This document shows positions 1 to 9,720 of a DNA stretch of 64,000 nucleotides, piece after piece. How positions within the stretch are numbered: position 1 is the stretch's first letter; every line of letters starts with the position of its first letter. Origin of the DNA: Variovorax beijingensis. Its GTDB lineage: Bacteria; Pseudomonadota; Gammaproteobacteria; Burkholderiales; Burkholderiaceae_C. The notes under the pieces are model-generated. The model had not been told where the DNA came from, searched no databases, and saw only the letters and a list, made by a program, of their open reading frames with translations. The translations under genes were made by a program, and so were the position numbers. The DNA lies in NCBI RefSeq assembly GCF_003951285.1, contig NZ_RXFQ01000002.1:124001-188000 (forward strand), written 5' to 3'.

Positions 1-1
1 C

Positions 2-139
2 GAGATTGCCGGTATTGGTGTCGGTCTCGATCTGAGTCCGTACTACAGCCGCAGCCATGTGCTGGACCTTGCTGCCTCTGCCGGCAACACCATCTTTCGC
101 GAGGTGATCGACTTGATGGCGGGGCGGCATCGGCGCTGA
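2..139 (+). CDS. C-terminal fragment of a CobT-like/VWA-domain protein (partial)
   Basis: The reading frame is open from the window edge to a TGA at 137-139 and encodes about 45 residues. The segment G-I-G-V-G-L-D-L-S-P-Y-Y-S-R-S resembles the last strand and helix of the von Willebrand A domain at the end of aerobic cobaltochelatase CobT, where a G-I-G-I-G-x-D-V-x-x-Y-Y pattern is usual. CobT is one subunit of the cobalt-inserting complex in aerobic cobalamin synthesis. Only the tail is visible, so another VWA-domain protein is possible. The gene reads away from the IclR operon that follows, with about 260 bases between them. Confidence 0.5.
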   Translation, partial: EIAGIGVGLDLSPYYSRSHVLDLAASAGNTIFREVIDLMAGRHRR

Positions 140-363
140 GGCTGCCTGAGCGCTGCTGTGCAGGGCGGCATGCCCCAGTGCACAGGGCATCGGGTGCTCC
201 CCGCAGCGAAATCAAGGAGGAGGCCGCAGGCCGGGGGACATTCGCGGAGGGGAGTACCCGGTGGCCTGGGCACGCACCCTGAAAAATCGAAACGTTTAGA
301 CCTACATCCAAGTCCCCGATTGACAAAGCGGACGATCAGCCCAAACATTGCGTCCCATATCCA

Positions 364-388
364 GGAACAACGTTCCAATATTTGGAAC
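364..388. promoter_or_regulatory. Paired palindromes, likely IclR-family operator
   Basis: GTTCCAA-TAT-TTGGAAC (372-388) is a perfect inverted repeat with 7-base arms. A second one, GGAAC-AAC-GTTCC (364-376), overlaps it. Both lie 13-37 bases before the IclR start at 401. IclR regulators usually bind such palindromes near their own promoter, so autoregulation and control of the downstream operon is the natural inference. The GTTCC/GGAAC half-site recurs at the second IclR gene of this window (7985-7999). Confidence 0.6.
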
Positions 389-400
389 ATCCAGAGCCTC

Positions 401-1213
401 ATGGATTCCACCCTCGCCAAAGGCCTTGCCGCCATCGAATGGATGACGCGGCAACAGCGCGACTGCCGCGTCACCGACCTGGCCCAGGCCTTCGGCATGG
501 CGCGCAGCAACGCGCACCGCACGCTGCAGACCCTGGTCGACTGCGGCTGGGCCGTGCAGGACCCGGACACCAGCGCCTACCGCCCGAGCCTGCGCCTGTT
601 CGAGCTCGGCGCGCTGGTTTCCGAGGCCACCGACATGGGGTCGCTGCTGCGGCCGCACCTTGCGGCGCTGGCGCAGCAGACCGGCGAAACCATCCACCTT
701 GCCGTGCTCGACGGCGCCGAGATCGTCTACCTCGACAAGTTCGACAGCCCCCTGCCCGTGGCCGCCTATTCGCGCATCGGCGGCCGGGCGGCGGCGTATT
801 GCGTGGCCTCGGGCAAGGCCCTGCTGGCCGCGGCCGCGCCGGACCTTCCCGCGCTGCACGAGCGCCTGGGCACGCTCGCGGCGCACACGAAGAACAGCAT
901 CACCAGCTTCGATGCCCTTCTCTCGGAACTCGAACGCACGCGCGTTCGCGGCTATGCGGAAAACCGCGAGGAATGGCGCCTGGGCGTCTGCGGTCTCGGC
1001 GTGCCGGTGTTCAACGCGCGCGGCGAGGCGGTCGCGGCCGTCGGCATGAGCGTGCCCTCGATCCGCTTCGCGCGGACGCAGGCGCGCGGACTGGCCGACC
1101 GCCTCATGGCCTGCGCGCGCGATGCGAGCGTCACGCTGGGCTACCGGGCAAGCCCGGTGCCGGCATCGGCGCCGCTGCCGGCATCCACCACAAGGAGAAG
1201 GAGACTCGAATGA
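401..1213 (+). CDS. IclR-family transcriptional regulator
   Basis: A 270-residue protein with an N-terminal winged helix (about residues 1-65, recognition helix around A-R-S-N-A-H-R-T-L-Q-T-L) followed by the IclR effector-binding GAF-like domain (about 80-255), including A-S-G-K-A-L-L-A and G-V-C-G-L-G-V-P-V-F. That is the normal length for the family. I chose the ATG at 401 because a longer upstream reading frame would translate the palindromic operator region and lacks IclR homology. The stop overlaps the next start (ATGA at 1210-1213), so it is translationally coupled to the Bug receptor gene. It probably controls the downstream five-gene catabolic operon in response to a pathway metabolite. 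Confidence 0.88.
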   Translation: MDSTLAKGLAAIEWMTRQQRDCRVTDLAQAFGMARSNAHRTLQTLVDCGWAVQDPDTSAYRPSLRLFELGALVSEATDMGSLLRPHLAALAQQTGETIHLAVLDGAEIVYLDKFDSPLPVAAYSRIGGRAAAYCVASGKALLAAAAPDLPALHERLGTLAAHTKNSITSFDALLSELERTRVRGYAENREEWRLGVCGLGVPVFNARGEAVAAVGMSVPSIRFARTQARGLADRLMACARDASVTLGYRASPVPASAPLPASTTRRRRLE

Positions 1214-2202
1214 AGCTGTTGTTCCCCGCCCCCTGGCTGCGCGCCGCGCTGCTGGCCGCCGCCACCCTGGCCGCACCTCTTGCCGCACAGGCGCAAAACA
1301 GCACCGACTATCCCAACAAGCCGATCCGGCTCATCGTTCCGTACCCGCCCGGCGGCGGCACCGACGTGATCGCGCGCATCGTGCAGGAGCGTTTTTCGAC
1401 GCTGCTCGGCCAGCAGGTGCTCATCGACAACCGTGGCGGCGCGGCCGGCTCCATCGGCACCGAGATCGTGGCCAAGGCCGCACCCGACGGCTACACGGTG
1501 CTGTTCACGCTGTCTTCGCACACCATCAACCCGGCGATCTACACCAAGCTCTCGTTCGACACCGCGAAAGACTTCGCGCCCGTGGGCCTGGTCGCCTCGC
1601 TGCCGCAGATCCTGGTGGCCAACACGCAGTTCGCGCCCAATACGGTGGCCGAACTGGTGGCGCTCGCCAAGGCCAAGCCAGGCTCGCTTTCCTTCGCCTC
1701 GGTGGGCAACGGCTCGCCCGGGCACCTGGCAGGCGAGCTGCTGAAGCTGCGCACCGGCACCCACATGACGCACATCCCCTACCGCGGCGGCGGCCCGGCC
1801 GTGACCGACGTGATGGGCGGGCAGGTGCCGCTGCTGTGGGTATCGATCCCCGCGGCCGCGCAGTTCGTGAAGGCCGGCAAGCTCAAGGCGCTGGCGGTGT
1901 CGACCACCAGGCGCAGCGCCGCCTTCCCCGACGTGCCCACGATGCAGGAAGCGGGCATTGCCGATTTCGACGTCGACTCCTGGTACGCGGTGTTCGTGCC
2001 CGCGAAAACGCCGCAGCCCACCGTCGACAAGCTCAACCGCGTCATCAACACGGTGGTCAAGGAACCGGAGATCCGCGACAAGCTGCTGGCGCAGGGCAGC
2101 GAAGGCGTCGGCGGCACGCCGGAGCAATTGGGCAAGGTGGTGGCCACGGAACTCGTGCGCTGGCAGAAGCTCGCAAAAGAAGCCAGCATCAAGGTGGATT
2201 GA
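1210..2202 (+). CDS. Bug/TTT-family periplasmic substrate-binding protein
   Basis: A 330-residue protein with a Sec signal peptide (cleavage probably after A-A-Q-A) and the family hallmark Y-P-N-K-P-I-R-L-I-V-P-Y-P-P-G-G-G-T-D near the mature N-terminus. Bug proteins are periplasmic receptors that bind carboxylates and related acids for tripartite tricarboxylate transporters. A strong AGGAG-type ribosome site precedes the ATG. No TctA/TctB membrane partner is encoded here, which is common in Variovorax and Bordetella relatives, where membrane parts are shared. Its position between an IclR regulator and a SauS/SauT-like pair suggests it captures the acid they metabolise; this is inference. Confidence 0.9.
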   Translation: MKLLFPAPWLRAALLAAATLAAPLAAQAQNSTDYPNKPIRLIVPYPPGGGTDVIARIVQERFSTLLGQQVLIDNRGGAAGSIGTEIVAKAAPDGYTVLFTLSSHTINPAIYTKLSFDTAKDFAPVGLVASLPQILVANTQFAPNTVAELVALAKAKPGSLSFASVGNGSPGHLAGELLKLRTGTHMTHIPYRGGGPAVTDVMGGQVPLLWVSIPAAAQFVKAGKLKALAVSTTRRSAAFPDVPTMQEAGIADFDVDSWYAVFVPAKTPQPTVDKLNRVINTVVKEPEIRDKLLAQGSEGVGGTPEQLGKVVATELVRWQKLAKEASIKVD

Positions 2203-2220
2203 CCCGCAACAGGCAGACCC

Positions 2221-3660
2221 ATGGAAAACTCATCCGCACCCTCTTCCCCCATCGCCGAGCTCGTCGCGCGCGCCCGCGCCGCGCAGCGCATCTACGAAAC
2301 CTGGTCGCAGGCGCAGGTCGACACCGCCGTGGTGGCCGCGGGCTGGGCCATCATCGAGCCGGCGCGCAACCGCGAGCTGGCCGAGCTGGCGGTGGCCGAC
2401 ACCGGCGTGGGCAATGTCGAAGACAAGGTACGGAAGAACCACCGCAAGACCTTCGGCCTGCTGCGCGACCTGCGCGGCGCGCGCTCGGTGGGCGTCATTT
2501 CGGAAGACCCGGCGCGCGGCATCGTCGAGATCGCGCGGCCCGTGGGCGTGGTGTGCGCGGTCACGCCGTCCACCAACCCGGGCGCCACGCCGGCCAACAA
2601 GATCATCAATGCGCTCAAGGGGCGCAACGCGGTCATCGTGGCGCCGTCGCCCAAGGGCTGGTCGACGGCGGCGCGGCTGATCGAATTCATCCATGCGCAG
2701 TTCGACCGCATCGGCGCGCCGCGCGACCTGGTGCAGCTGCTGCCATCGCCGGTCAACAAGCAGTCGACGGCCGAGCTGATGCGCCTGTGCGACCTGGTGG
2801 TGGCCACCGGTTCGCAGGCCAACGTGCGCGCGGCCTACGCCAGCGGCACGCCGGCCTTCGGCGTGGGCGCCGGCAACGTGGCGGGCATCGTCGACGAAAC
2901 GGCCGACGTGGATGCGGCGGCCGACCGCATCCTGCTTTCGAAGACCTTCGACAACGCGACCAGCTGCTCGTCGGAGAACAGCCTGGTGATCGTGGACGCG
3001 GTGCGCGCGCAGATGCTGTCGGCGCTCAAGGACCGCGGCGCACTCATGCTCGCGGCCGCACAGAAGGCCACGCTGCAGTCGCTGATGTGGCCGGGCGGCA
3101 AGCTCTCTGCTGCCGTCATCGGCCAGTCGGCGCGCGTGATTGCCGAGCGCGCGGCGGCCCTCGATGGCGCCAACCGCGAGGGCTGGCTGGCCATTGCGGC
3201 AAGAAATCCGCGCATCCTCATGGTGGCCGAGGACGGCGTGGGCCACGAGCATCCGTTCTCGGGCGAGAAGCTGAGCCCGGTGCTGGCGATCTATTCGGCG
3301 CGCGATTTCGATGAGGCCGCCGCCACGGTCGCACGCATCTACGCCTACGAAGGCGCGGGCCATTCGGTCGGCCTGCACAGCTCGGTGCCCGAGCGCGCAT
3401 TGACGCTCGGGCTCACGCTGCCGGTGTCGCGCGTGATCGTCGACCAGGCGCACTGCATCGCCACCGGCGGCAGCTTCGACAACGGCCTGCCGTTCTCGCT
3501 GTCGATGGGCTGCGGGACCTGGGGCAGGAACAACTTCTCCGACAACATGACCTTGCGGCACTACCTGAACATCACGCGCGTGTCGCGGCCGATTCCGGAG
3601 CGGGTGCCCAGCGAAGACGACATCTTCGGCGCCTTCTTGGCCGAATACGGCGCGAGCTGA
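2221..3660 (+). CDS. sauS: Acylating aldehyde dehydrogenase, SauS-type (sulfoacetaldehyde dehydrogenase candidate)
   Basis: A 479-residue CoA-acylating aldehyde dehydrogenase of the group that includes the N-terminal domain of AdhE, EutE/PduP and SauS. The catalytic cysteine is at about residue 249 in N-A-T-S-C-S-S-E-N-S, and the cofactor region includes V-T-P-S-T-N-P-G-A-T-P. In the sulfoacetate pathway known from Cupriavidus necator, SauS reduces sulfoacetyl-CoA to sulfoacetaldehyde with NADPH. It is followed directly by a SauT-like CoA ligase and then a TauE/SafE-type exporter, which supports that role. An acyl-CoA reductase for another short acid is the main alternative. Xsc, the next enzyme of the pathway, is not in this window. 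Confidence 0.7.
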   Translation: MENSSAPSSPIAELVARARAAQRIYETWSQAQVDTAVVAAGWAIIEPARNRELAELAVADTGVGNVEDKVRKNHRKTFGLLRDLRGARSVGVISEDPARGIVEIARPVGVVCAVTPSTNPGATPANKIINALKGRNAVIVAPSPKGWSTAARLIEFIHAQFDRIGAPRDLVQLLPSPVNKQSTAELMRLCDLVVATGSQANVRAAYASGTPAFGVGAGNVAGIVDETADVDAAADRILLSKTFDNATSCSSENSLVIVDAVRAQMLSALKDRGALMLAAAQKATLQSLMWPGGKLSAAVIGQSARVIAERAAALDGANREGWLAIAARNPRILMVAEDGVGHEHPFSGEKLSPVLAIYSARDFDEAAATVARIYAYEGAGHSVGLHSSVPERALTLGLTLPVSRVIVDQAHCIATGGSFDNGLPFSLSMGCGTWGRNNFSDNMTLRHYLNITRVSRPIPERVPSEDDIFGAFLAEYGAS

Positions 3661-3662
3661 AT

Positions 3663-5180
<1,518 letters not shown>

Positions 5181-5241
5181 GCCGCCGCCCGGCCGCTCCG
5201 AAGGCGACTCGCACCGAAGCGCGCAGCGCGGAGGTTATTCG

Positions 5242-6045
5242 GTGATCGCGGCGGAACTGCTGGTGCCGCCGCTGGCGCCGGCGCTGCTCGCCTACAGCCT
5301 GTGCGTGGTGTTCGCCGCCGGCGTGGTGCGCGGCTTCGCGGGCTTCGGCTTTTCGGCCGTCACCGTGGCGGGGCTCTCGCTGGTGGTGTCGCCCGCGCTC
5401 GTGGTGCCGGCCATCTTCATGCTCGAGATCCTCGCGAGCCTGAGCCAGCTGCGCGGCATTGCACGCGACGTCGACCTGCCCTGGCTCGGCTGGCTGATGC
5501 TGGGCAACCTGCTGTTCATTCCGCTCGGGGTTGCGTTGCTGGCCTGGCTGCCCGAGACGCCGCTGCGCCTGCTGATCGGCGCGCTGCTGATGGCCGCCGC
5601 CCTGCTGCTGCGCGCGGGCACGCGTGCCACGCTCGTGCCCACGCGCGCGGTGCGCTTCGCGGCCGGGCTGGTCTCGGGCTTCATCAACGGCGTGGCGGCC
5701 ATCGGCGGTATTGCCATTGCGGTGCTGCTGAGCACCACCGCGATGGCGCCGGCTGCCCTGCGCGCCACCATGATCGCGCTGCTGCTCTTCAGCGACGTGG
5801 TGTCGCTCGCAAGCGCCGCGCTCATGCCCACGGCCGTGCATGCCTCATCGGGCCACCTGCTCGGGGCCGGCACGCTGAAGTGGGCGCTGTGGCTCGCGCC
5901 CGCGATGCTGGCCGGCATCTGGTGGGGCCAGCGCTCGTTCAAGGGCGTGTCGCCCACGCAGTTCCGCCGGCATGTGCTGAACCTGCTGGTGGCGCTGGCG
6001 GCGGTGAGCGTGGCGCGCTCGGTTGTCTCGCTGGCAACGGCCTGA
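5242..6045 (+). CDS. TauE/SafE (TSUP) family membrane exporter
   Basis: A 267-residue, very hydrophobic inner-membrane protein with about eight helices and two internal G-F-x-G-F/G-x-x-N-G type repeats (V-V-R-G-F-A-G-F-G-F-S near residue 30; G-F-I-N-G-V-A-A-I-G-G near 150), as in the TSUP/TauE/SafE family. Members have been linked to export of sulfite, sulfonates and organic anions. GGAGG (5231-5235) sits upstream of the GTG start. As the last gene of the SauS/SauT-type operon it could export the sulfite released when the C-S bond is cleaved. That is contextual inference, since family substrates vary. Confidence 0.72.
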   Translation: MIAAELLVPPLAPALLAYSLCVVFAAGVVRGFAGFGFSAVTVAGLSLVVSPALVVPAIFMLEILASLSQLRGIARDVDLPWLGWLMLGNLLFIPLGVALLAWLPETPLRLLIGALLMAAALLLRAGTRATLVPTRAVRFAAGLVSGFINGVAAIGGIAIAVLLSTTAMAPAALRATMIALLLFSDVVSLASAALMPTAVHASSGHLLGAGTLKWALWLAPAMLAGIWWGQRSFKGVSPTQFRRHVLNLLVALAAVSVARSVVSLATA

Positions 6046-6096
6046 CCGGCAAGAGCCCGCACGGCAAGGCCCCGCACTGGCTATGCTGCGCGCGAC

Positions 6097-7119
6097 ATGC
6101 TGACTTCTTCATTCTTTGCCGCGCCGCCGGCGCGCACGCTGGCGGTGGCCATGGTGCTCCTGTTCGCATCGGCAGGCAGCGCCGCCGAGTCGGCCTGCCT
6201 GGACGCCGCCATGCGGACGCCGCCACCCCCGCGCGCGCTGGCGATGGCCGCCGCCGCGCAGCGCGAGCACGAGGCCTTCGGCGCGCAGACGATGGACGCC
6301 GAAGGCCGGCTGGTCGAGTCGGGCCGTTCCGAGGCCGAGGATTCGCGCGCCACGGTCGCGAGCCCCGCGCCGTGGCAACGCGTGCTCGGCTACTGGGAGG
6401 CGGTCGAGCAGCCCCACACCCCGCTGCCTTCGCTGGTGCGCTTCGGCGCGCTGCAACCGGCCGACCGCACGCTGCTGCTGCAGGCGCTCAACCAGGCCAG
6501 CGCCTCGCACCTGCGGGGGCTGGGCGTGGGGCCGGACCAGGGCCTCGACGCGGCCGAGTTGCGCGCGATGGCCACCGCGGTGAACCGCGTGGCGGCAATC
6601 GACACACCATGGTCGGCGGCCTTCGTGAGCTGGCTCGCGCAGCAGGCGGGGCTGGGCGCGGGCGAATTCGTGTTCTCGGAAGCGCATGCGGATTACGCAG
6701 GCGCCGCCTGGCAGGCCGGCGCGGCCGAGGCCGCCGGGCATGAGACGCGCTACGCGATGCGCGCCTGCAACCTCGCGCGTACGCCGCCGCGCGTGGGCGA
6801 CCTGGCCTGCCACACGCGCGGCGCGGCATCGGAGCTCGACCGCTTCGAGAAGATCGGCGCCGTGCTGGCAACGCGGGCCACGGGCGGCGAGCCGCTGCCG
6901 ATGCATTGCGACGTGGTGGTGAAGGTCGACGACCGGGGCTTCGACACCATCGGCGGCAACGTGCTGCAGTCGGTCACGCGCAGGCGGCTGGACTTCGCTC
7001 CCGGCACGCGGATGCTCGATCCCAGCTACCTGCCCGCCGGCTGCGCCATCGGCGCGGCGGGCTGCACCGACCGCCACATGAGCTGGCAGCCGTGGTCGCT
7101 GCTGCTGCAGTGGCGCTGA
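6097..7119 (+). CDS. Secreted DUF2272-type protein
   Basis: A 340-residue protein with an N-terminal signal peptide (cleavage probably after S-A-A-E). The centre contains P-W-S-A-A-F-V-S-W-L-A-Q-Q-A-G-L, then a conserved A-H-A-D-Y and a C-N-L-A-R-T-P-P-R-V-G-D-L-A-C motif, the pattern seen in DUF2272 proteins of Proteobacteria. It resembles NlpC/P60/CHAP-like hydrolase folds only loosely, and its function is unknown. It starts 51 bases after the exporter gene on the same strand, so it may be read through, but nothing ties it to sulfur metabolism. Confidence 0.68.
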   Translation: MLTSSFFAAPPARTLAVAMVLLFASAGSAAESACLDAAMRTPPPPRALAMAAAAQREHEAFGAQTMDAEGRLVESGRSEAEDSRATVASPAPWQRVLGYWEAVEQPHTPLPSLVRFGALQPADRTLLLQALNQASASHLRGLGVGPDQGLDAAELRAMATAVNRVAAIDTPWSAAFVSWLAQQAGLGAGEFVFSEAHADYAGAAWQAGAAEAAGHETRYAMRACNLARTPPRVGDLACHTRGAASELDRFEKIGAVLATRATGGEPLPMHCDVVVKVDDRGFDTIGGNVLQSVTRRRLDFAPGTRMLDPSYLPAGCAIGAAGCTDRHMSWQPWSLLLQWR

Positions 7120-7149
7120 CGCGGCGCACAGGCGGCCACGAGCCCGGGC

Positions 7150-7965
7150 TCAGAGCAGCGTACCCATGCGCTCCGCGGCGGCCTTGAGCGCATCGATGCG
7201 CTTCACCGCCTCTTCCATCGACATGCGCGCCGTCGGCGCATGCACCGCGAGCGCAGCGCGCACCTGCCCTGCCGCGTCGCGCACCGGCACGGCCACGGCC
7301 ACCAGCCCCGCGATGAATTCCTCGCAGTCGCGCGAGTAGCCGCGCTTCGCGATCGCATCGCATTCGGTGCGCAGCGCATCGGCCTTGACGAGCGTGTTGG
7401 CCGTCATGCGCGCAAGCGGCAGCCGGTCGATGAGCGCGTCGCGCTCCTTCTTCGGCATCTGCGCCAGGAACAGCTTGCCGCTCGCGGTGCAGTGCAGCGG
7501 CACGTGCGAGCCGACGTCGAGCGTGAGCCGCAGCGGCCACTTCGCCTCCACGCGGTCGAGGTACAGCACCTGGGCGCCGTCGAGCGTGGTGAGGTTGCAG
7601 GTCTCGCCGACCTGCCGCACGAGTTCGGACAGCACCTCGTGGCGCAGGCCGCGCACCGTGCCGTGGTTCAGGGTGTCGAAGGCCAGCTTGCGCAGCGCCG
7701 GGCCGACGCTGAACGAACGCTCGTCCACGTCGCGCGCCAGGAAGCCGGTGGCCAGCAGCTGGGTGCAGATGCGGTGCGCCGTCCCCTTGGGCAGCCCCAG
7801 CTGCGCGGCCAGGTCGGCGAGCGTGAGGGGGCGGCCTTCGCTGGCCAGCAAGGCCAGCAGGCGCAGGCTGCGCTCGGCCGACGAGCCGGAGGCTGGCTCC
7901 TCCGCGGCGGGCACGGAAAGCGACGGCGAAGACACGGCGGCTGCGGGGCGCGCGGAACGTGGCAT
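7150..7965 (-). CDS. IclR-family transcriptional regulator
   Basis: A 271-residue regulator. The winged helix spans about residues 28-90 (L-T-L-A-D-L-A-A-Q-L-G-L-P-K-G-T-A-H-R), after a 25-residue Ser/Ala/Pro-rich leader. The ligand domain contains D-R-V-E-A, H-C-T-A-S-G-K-L-F-L-A and a G-L-V-A-V-A-V-P-V-R-D strand. It diverges from the GMC oxidoreductase/permease pair, with a perfect GGAACG/CGTTCC palindrome in the gap, so it most likely controls that pair and itself. The effector is not identifiable from sequence. Confidence 0.87.
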   Translation of the reverse strand: MPRSARPAAAVSSPSLSVPAAEEPASGSSAERSLRLLALLASEGRPLTLADLAAQLGLPKGTAHRICTQLLATGFLARDVDERSFSVGPALRKLAFDTLNHGTVRGLRHEVLSELVRQVGETCNLTTLDGAQVLYLDRVEAKWPLRLTLDVGSHVPLHCTASGKLFLAQMPKKERDALIDRLPLARMTANTLVKADALRTECDAIAKRGYSRDCEEFIAGLVAVAVPVRDAAGQVRAALAVHAPTARMSMEEAVKRIDALKAAAERMGTLL

Positions 7966-7984
7966 GCGGGTAAACCTTAAAAAT

Positions 7985-7999
7985 GGAACGTTGCGTTCC
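7985..7999. promoter_or_regulatory. IclR-type operator palindrome
   Basis: GGAACG-TTG-CGTTCC is a perfect inverted repeat 20 bases upstream of the minus-strand IclR start and about 60 bases upstream of the divergent GMC oxidoreductase gene. Its half-sites match those before the first IclR gene at 364-388. Confidence 0.6.
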
Positions 8000-8061
8000 G
8001 AAAAACATTAACCTAGGATGCAAGCAAGCGAAGCGATTGTTCCACTCCCCGGGTGCCATGC

Positions 8062-9720
8062 ATGCGTGATGAAGAGTTCGACTACATCGTCGTCGGCGCC
8101 GGATCGGCCGGCTGCGTGCTGGCCGGCCGGCTGAGCGAAGACCCGGCCACGCGCGTGCTGCTGCTCGAGGCGGGCCCGGTGGACAGGTCGCTCTGGATCC
8201 ACCTGCCCATCGGCTACGGCAAGACGATGTGGAGCCCCACCTACAACTGGCGCTTCGAGACCGACCCCGACCCCAACATGAACGGCCGGCGCATCTACTG
8301 GCCCCGAGGCAAGACGCTGGGCGGCTCGAGCTCGATCAACGGGCTGATCTACATCCGCGGCCAGCGCGAGGACTACGACCACTGGGCCGCGCTCGGCAAT
8401 GCGGGCTGGGGCTACGACGACGTGCTGCCCTACTTCATCCGCTCCGAAGGCAACCAGCGCGGCGCGAACGCCTTCCATGGCGGCGACGGGCCGCTGAAGG
8501 TCTCGGACATCGCGGCAAAGCACGAACTCATCGAGGCCTTCATCAGCGGCGCGCGGCAGATCGGCGTGCCGCGCACGGGCGACTTCAACGGCGCCGCGCA
8601 GGAAGGCGCGGGCTACTACCAGCTCACCACGCACAAGGGCTGGCGCTGCAGCACGGCCAAGGCCTACCTGGTGCCGGCGCGCCACCGGCCCAACCTGCGC
8701 ATCGAGACCGATGCGCTGGCCAGCCGGCTGGTGTTCGACGGCCGGCGCGCGGTGGGCGTGAGCTACCGCCAAGGCGGCGAGATGAAGACCGCGCGTTGCC
8801 GCGCCGAGGTGCTGCTTTCGGCGGGTTCGATCCAGTCGCCGCAGCTGCTGCAGCTCTCGGGCATCGGCCCGCGCGCGCTGCTCGAACGCATGGGCATCCC
8901 GGTGGTTCACGAACTGCCCGGTGTGGGCGAGAACCTGCAGGACCACCTGCAGATCCGGCTGGGCTACGAGTGCAGCAAGCCCATCACCACCAACGACCAG
9001 CTCAACTCCTGGTTCGGCCAGGCGGGCATGGGCCTGGAATGGCTGATGCGCCGCACCGGCCCGCTCGCGGTGGGCATCAACCAGGGCGGCTGCTTCATGC
9101 GCGCGCTGAAGGACGCAAACGGCCGGCCGGTGGCCGCCACGCCCGACATCCAGTTCCACGTGGCCACGCTCTCGGCCGACATGGCGGGCGGCAAGGTGCA
9201 TCCGTATTCGGGCTTCACGATGTCGGTGTGCCAGCTGCGCCCCGAGTCGCGCGGGCACGTGCGCATCCGCTCGCTCGACGCGGCCGAGCCGCCCGAGATG
9301 CAGCCCAACTACCTGGCCACCGAGCTCGACCGCGCCACCACCGTGGCCGGCGTGAAGGCGGCGCGCGCCATTGCAGAGGCGCCCGCGATGCGGCCCTACG
9401 TGAAGCGCGAGGTGAAGCCCGGCGCCGATGCCGCGAGCGACGCCGACCTGCTGGAGTTCTGCCGCAACAACGGCGCCACCATCTTTCACCCCACGGGCAC
9501 CTGCCGCATGGGCAGCGACCCGCTCGCGGTGGTCGATGCGCGGCTGCGCGTGCACGGCGTGGCCGGGCTGCGCGTGGTCGACTGCTCGGCCATGCCCACG
9601 CTGGTGTCGGGCAACACCAACGCACCGGCCGTGATGATGGCCGAGAAGGCTGTCGACATGATCAGGGAGGACGTGAGGGCGGCAGCCGCCGCGACAACCA
9701 CATCGGAGACAAAGACATGA
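8062..9720 (+). CDS. GMC-family FAD oxidoreductase (choline/alcohol dehydrogenase type)
   Basis: A protein of about 552 residues. The FAD-binding V-V-G-A-G-S-A-G-C-V-L-A is at the N-terminus, followed by the GMC signature around G-K-T-L-G-G-S-S-S-I-N-G and the C-terminal active-site region F-H-P-T-G-T-C-R-M-G (His about residue 476) with S-G-N-T-N-A-P. Members oxidise primary alcohols such as choline, glycerol derivatives or polyethylene glycol. I prefer the ATG at 8062; a GTG three codons upstream is possible. The stop overlaps the next ATG (ATGA), and the partner is a permease, so the pair probably imports and oxidises one substrate under the divergent IclR regulator. Confidence 0.85.
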   Translation: MRDEEFDYIVVGAGSAGCVLAGRLSEDPATRVLLLEAGPVDRSLWIHLPIGYGKTMWSPTYNWRFETDPDPNMNGRRIYWPRGKTLGGSSSINGLIYIRGQREDYDHWAALGNAGWGYDDVLPYFIRSEGNQRGANAFHGGDGPLKVSDIAAKHELIEAFISGARQIGVPRTGDFNGAAQEGAGYYQLTTHKGWRCSTAKAYLVPARHRPNLRIETDALASRLVFDGRRAVGVSYRQGGEMKTARCRAEVLLSAGSIQSPQLLQLSGIGPRALLERMGIPVVHELPGVGENLQDHLQIRLGYECSKPITTNDQLNSWFGQAGMGLEWLMRRTGPLAVGINQGGCFMRALKDANGRPVAATPDIQFHVATLSADMAGGKVHPYSGFTMSVCQLRPESRGHVRIRSLDAAEPPEMQPNYLATELDRATTVAGVKAARAIAEAPAMRPYVKREVKPGADAASDADLLEFCRNNGATIFHPTGTCRMGSDPLAVVDARLRVHGVAGLRVVDCSAMPTLVSGNTNAPAVMMAEKAVDMIREDVRAAAAATTTSETKT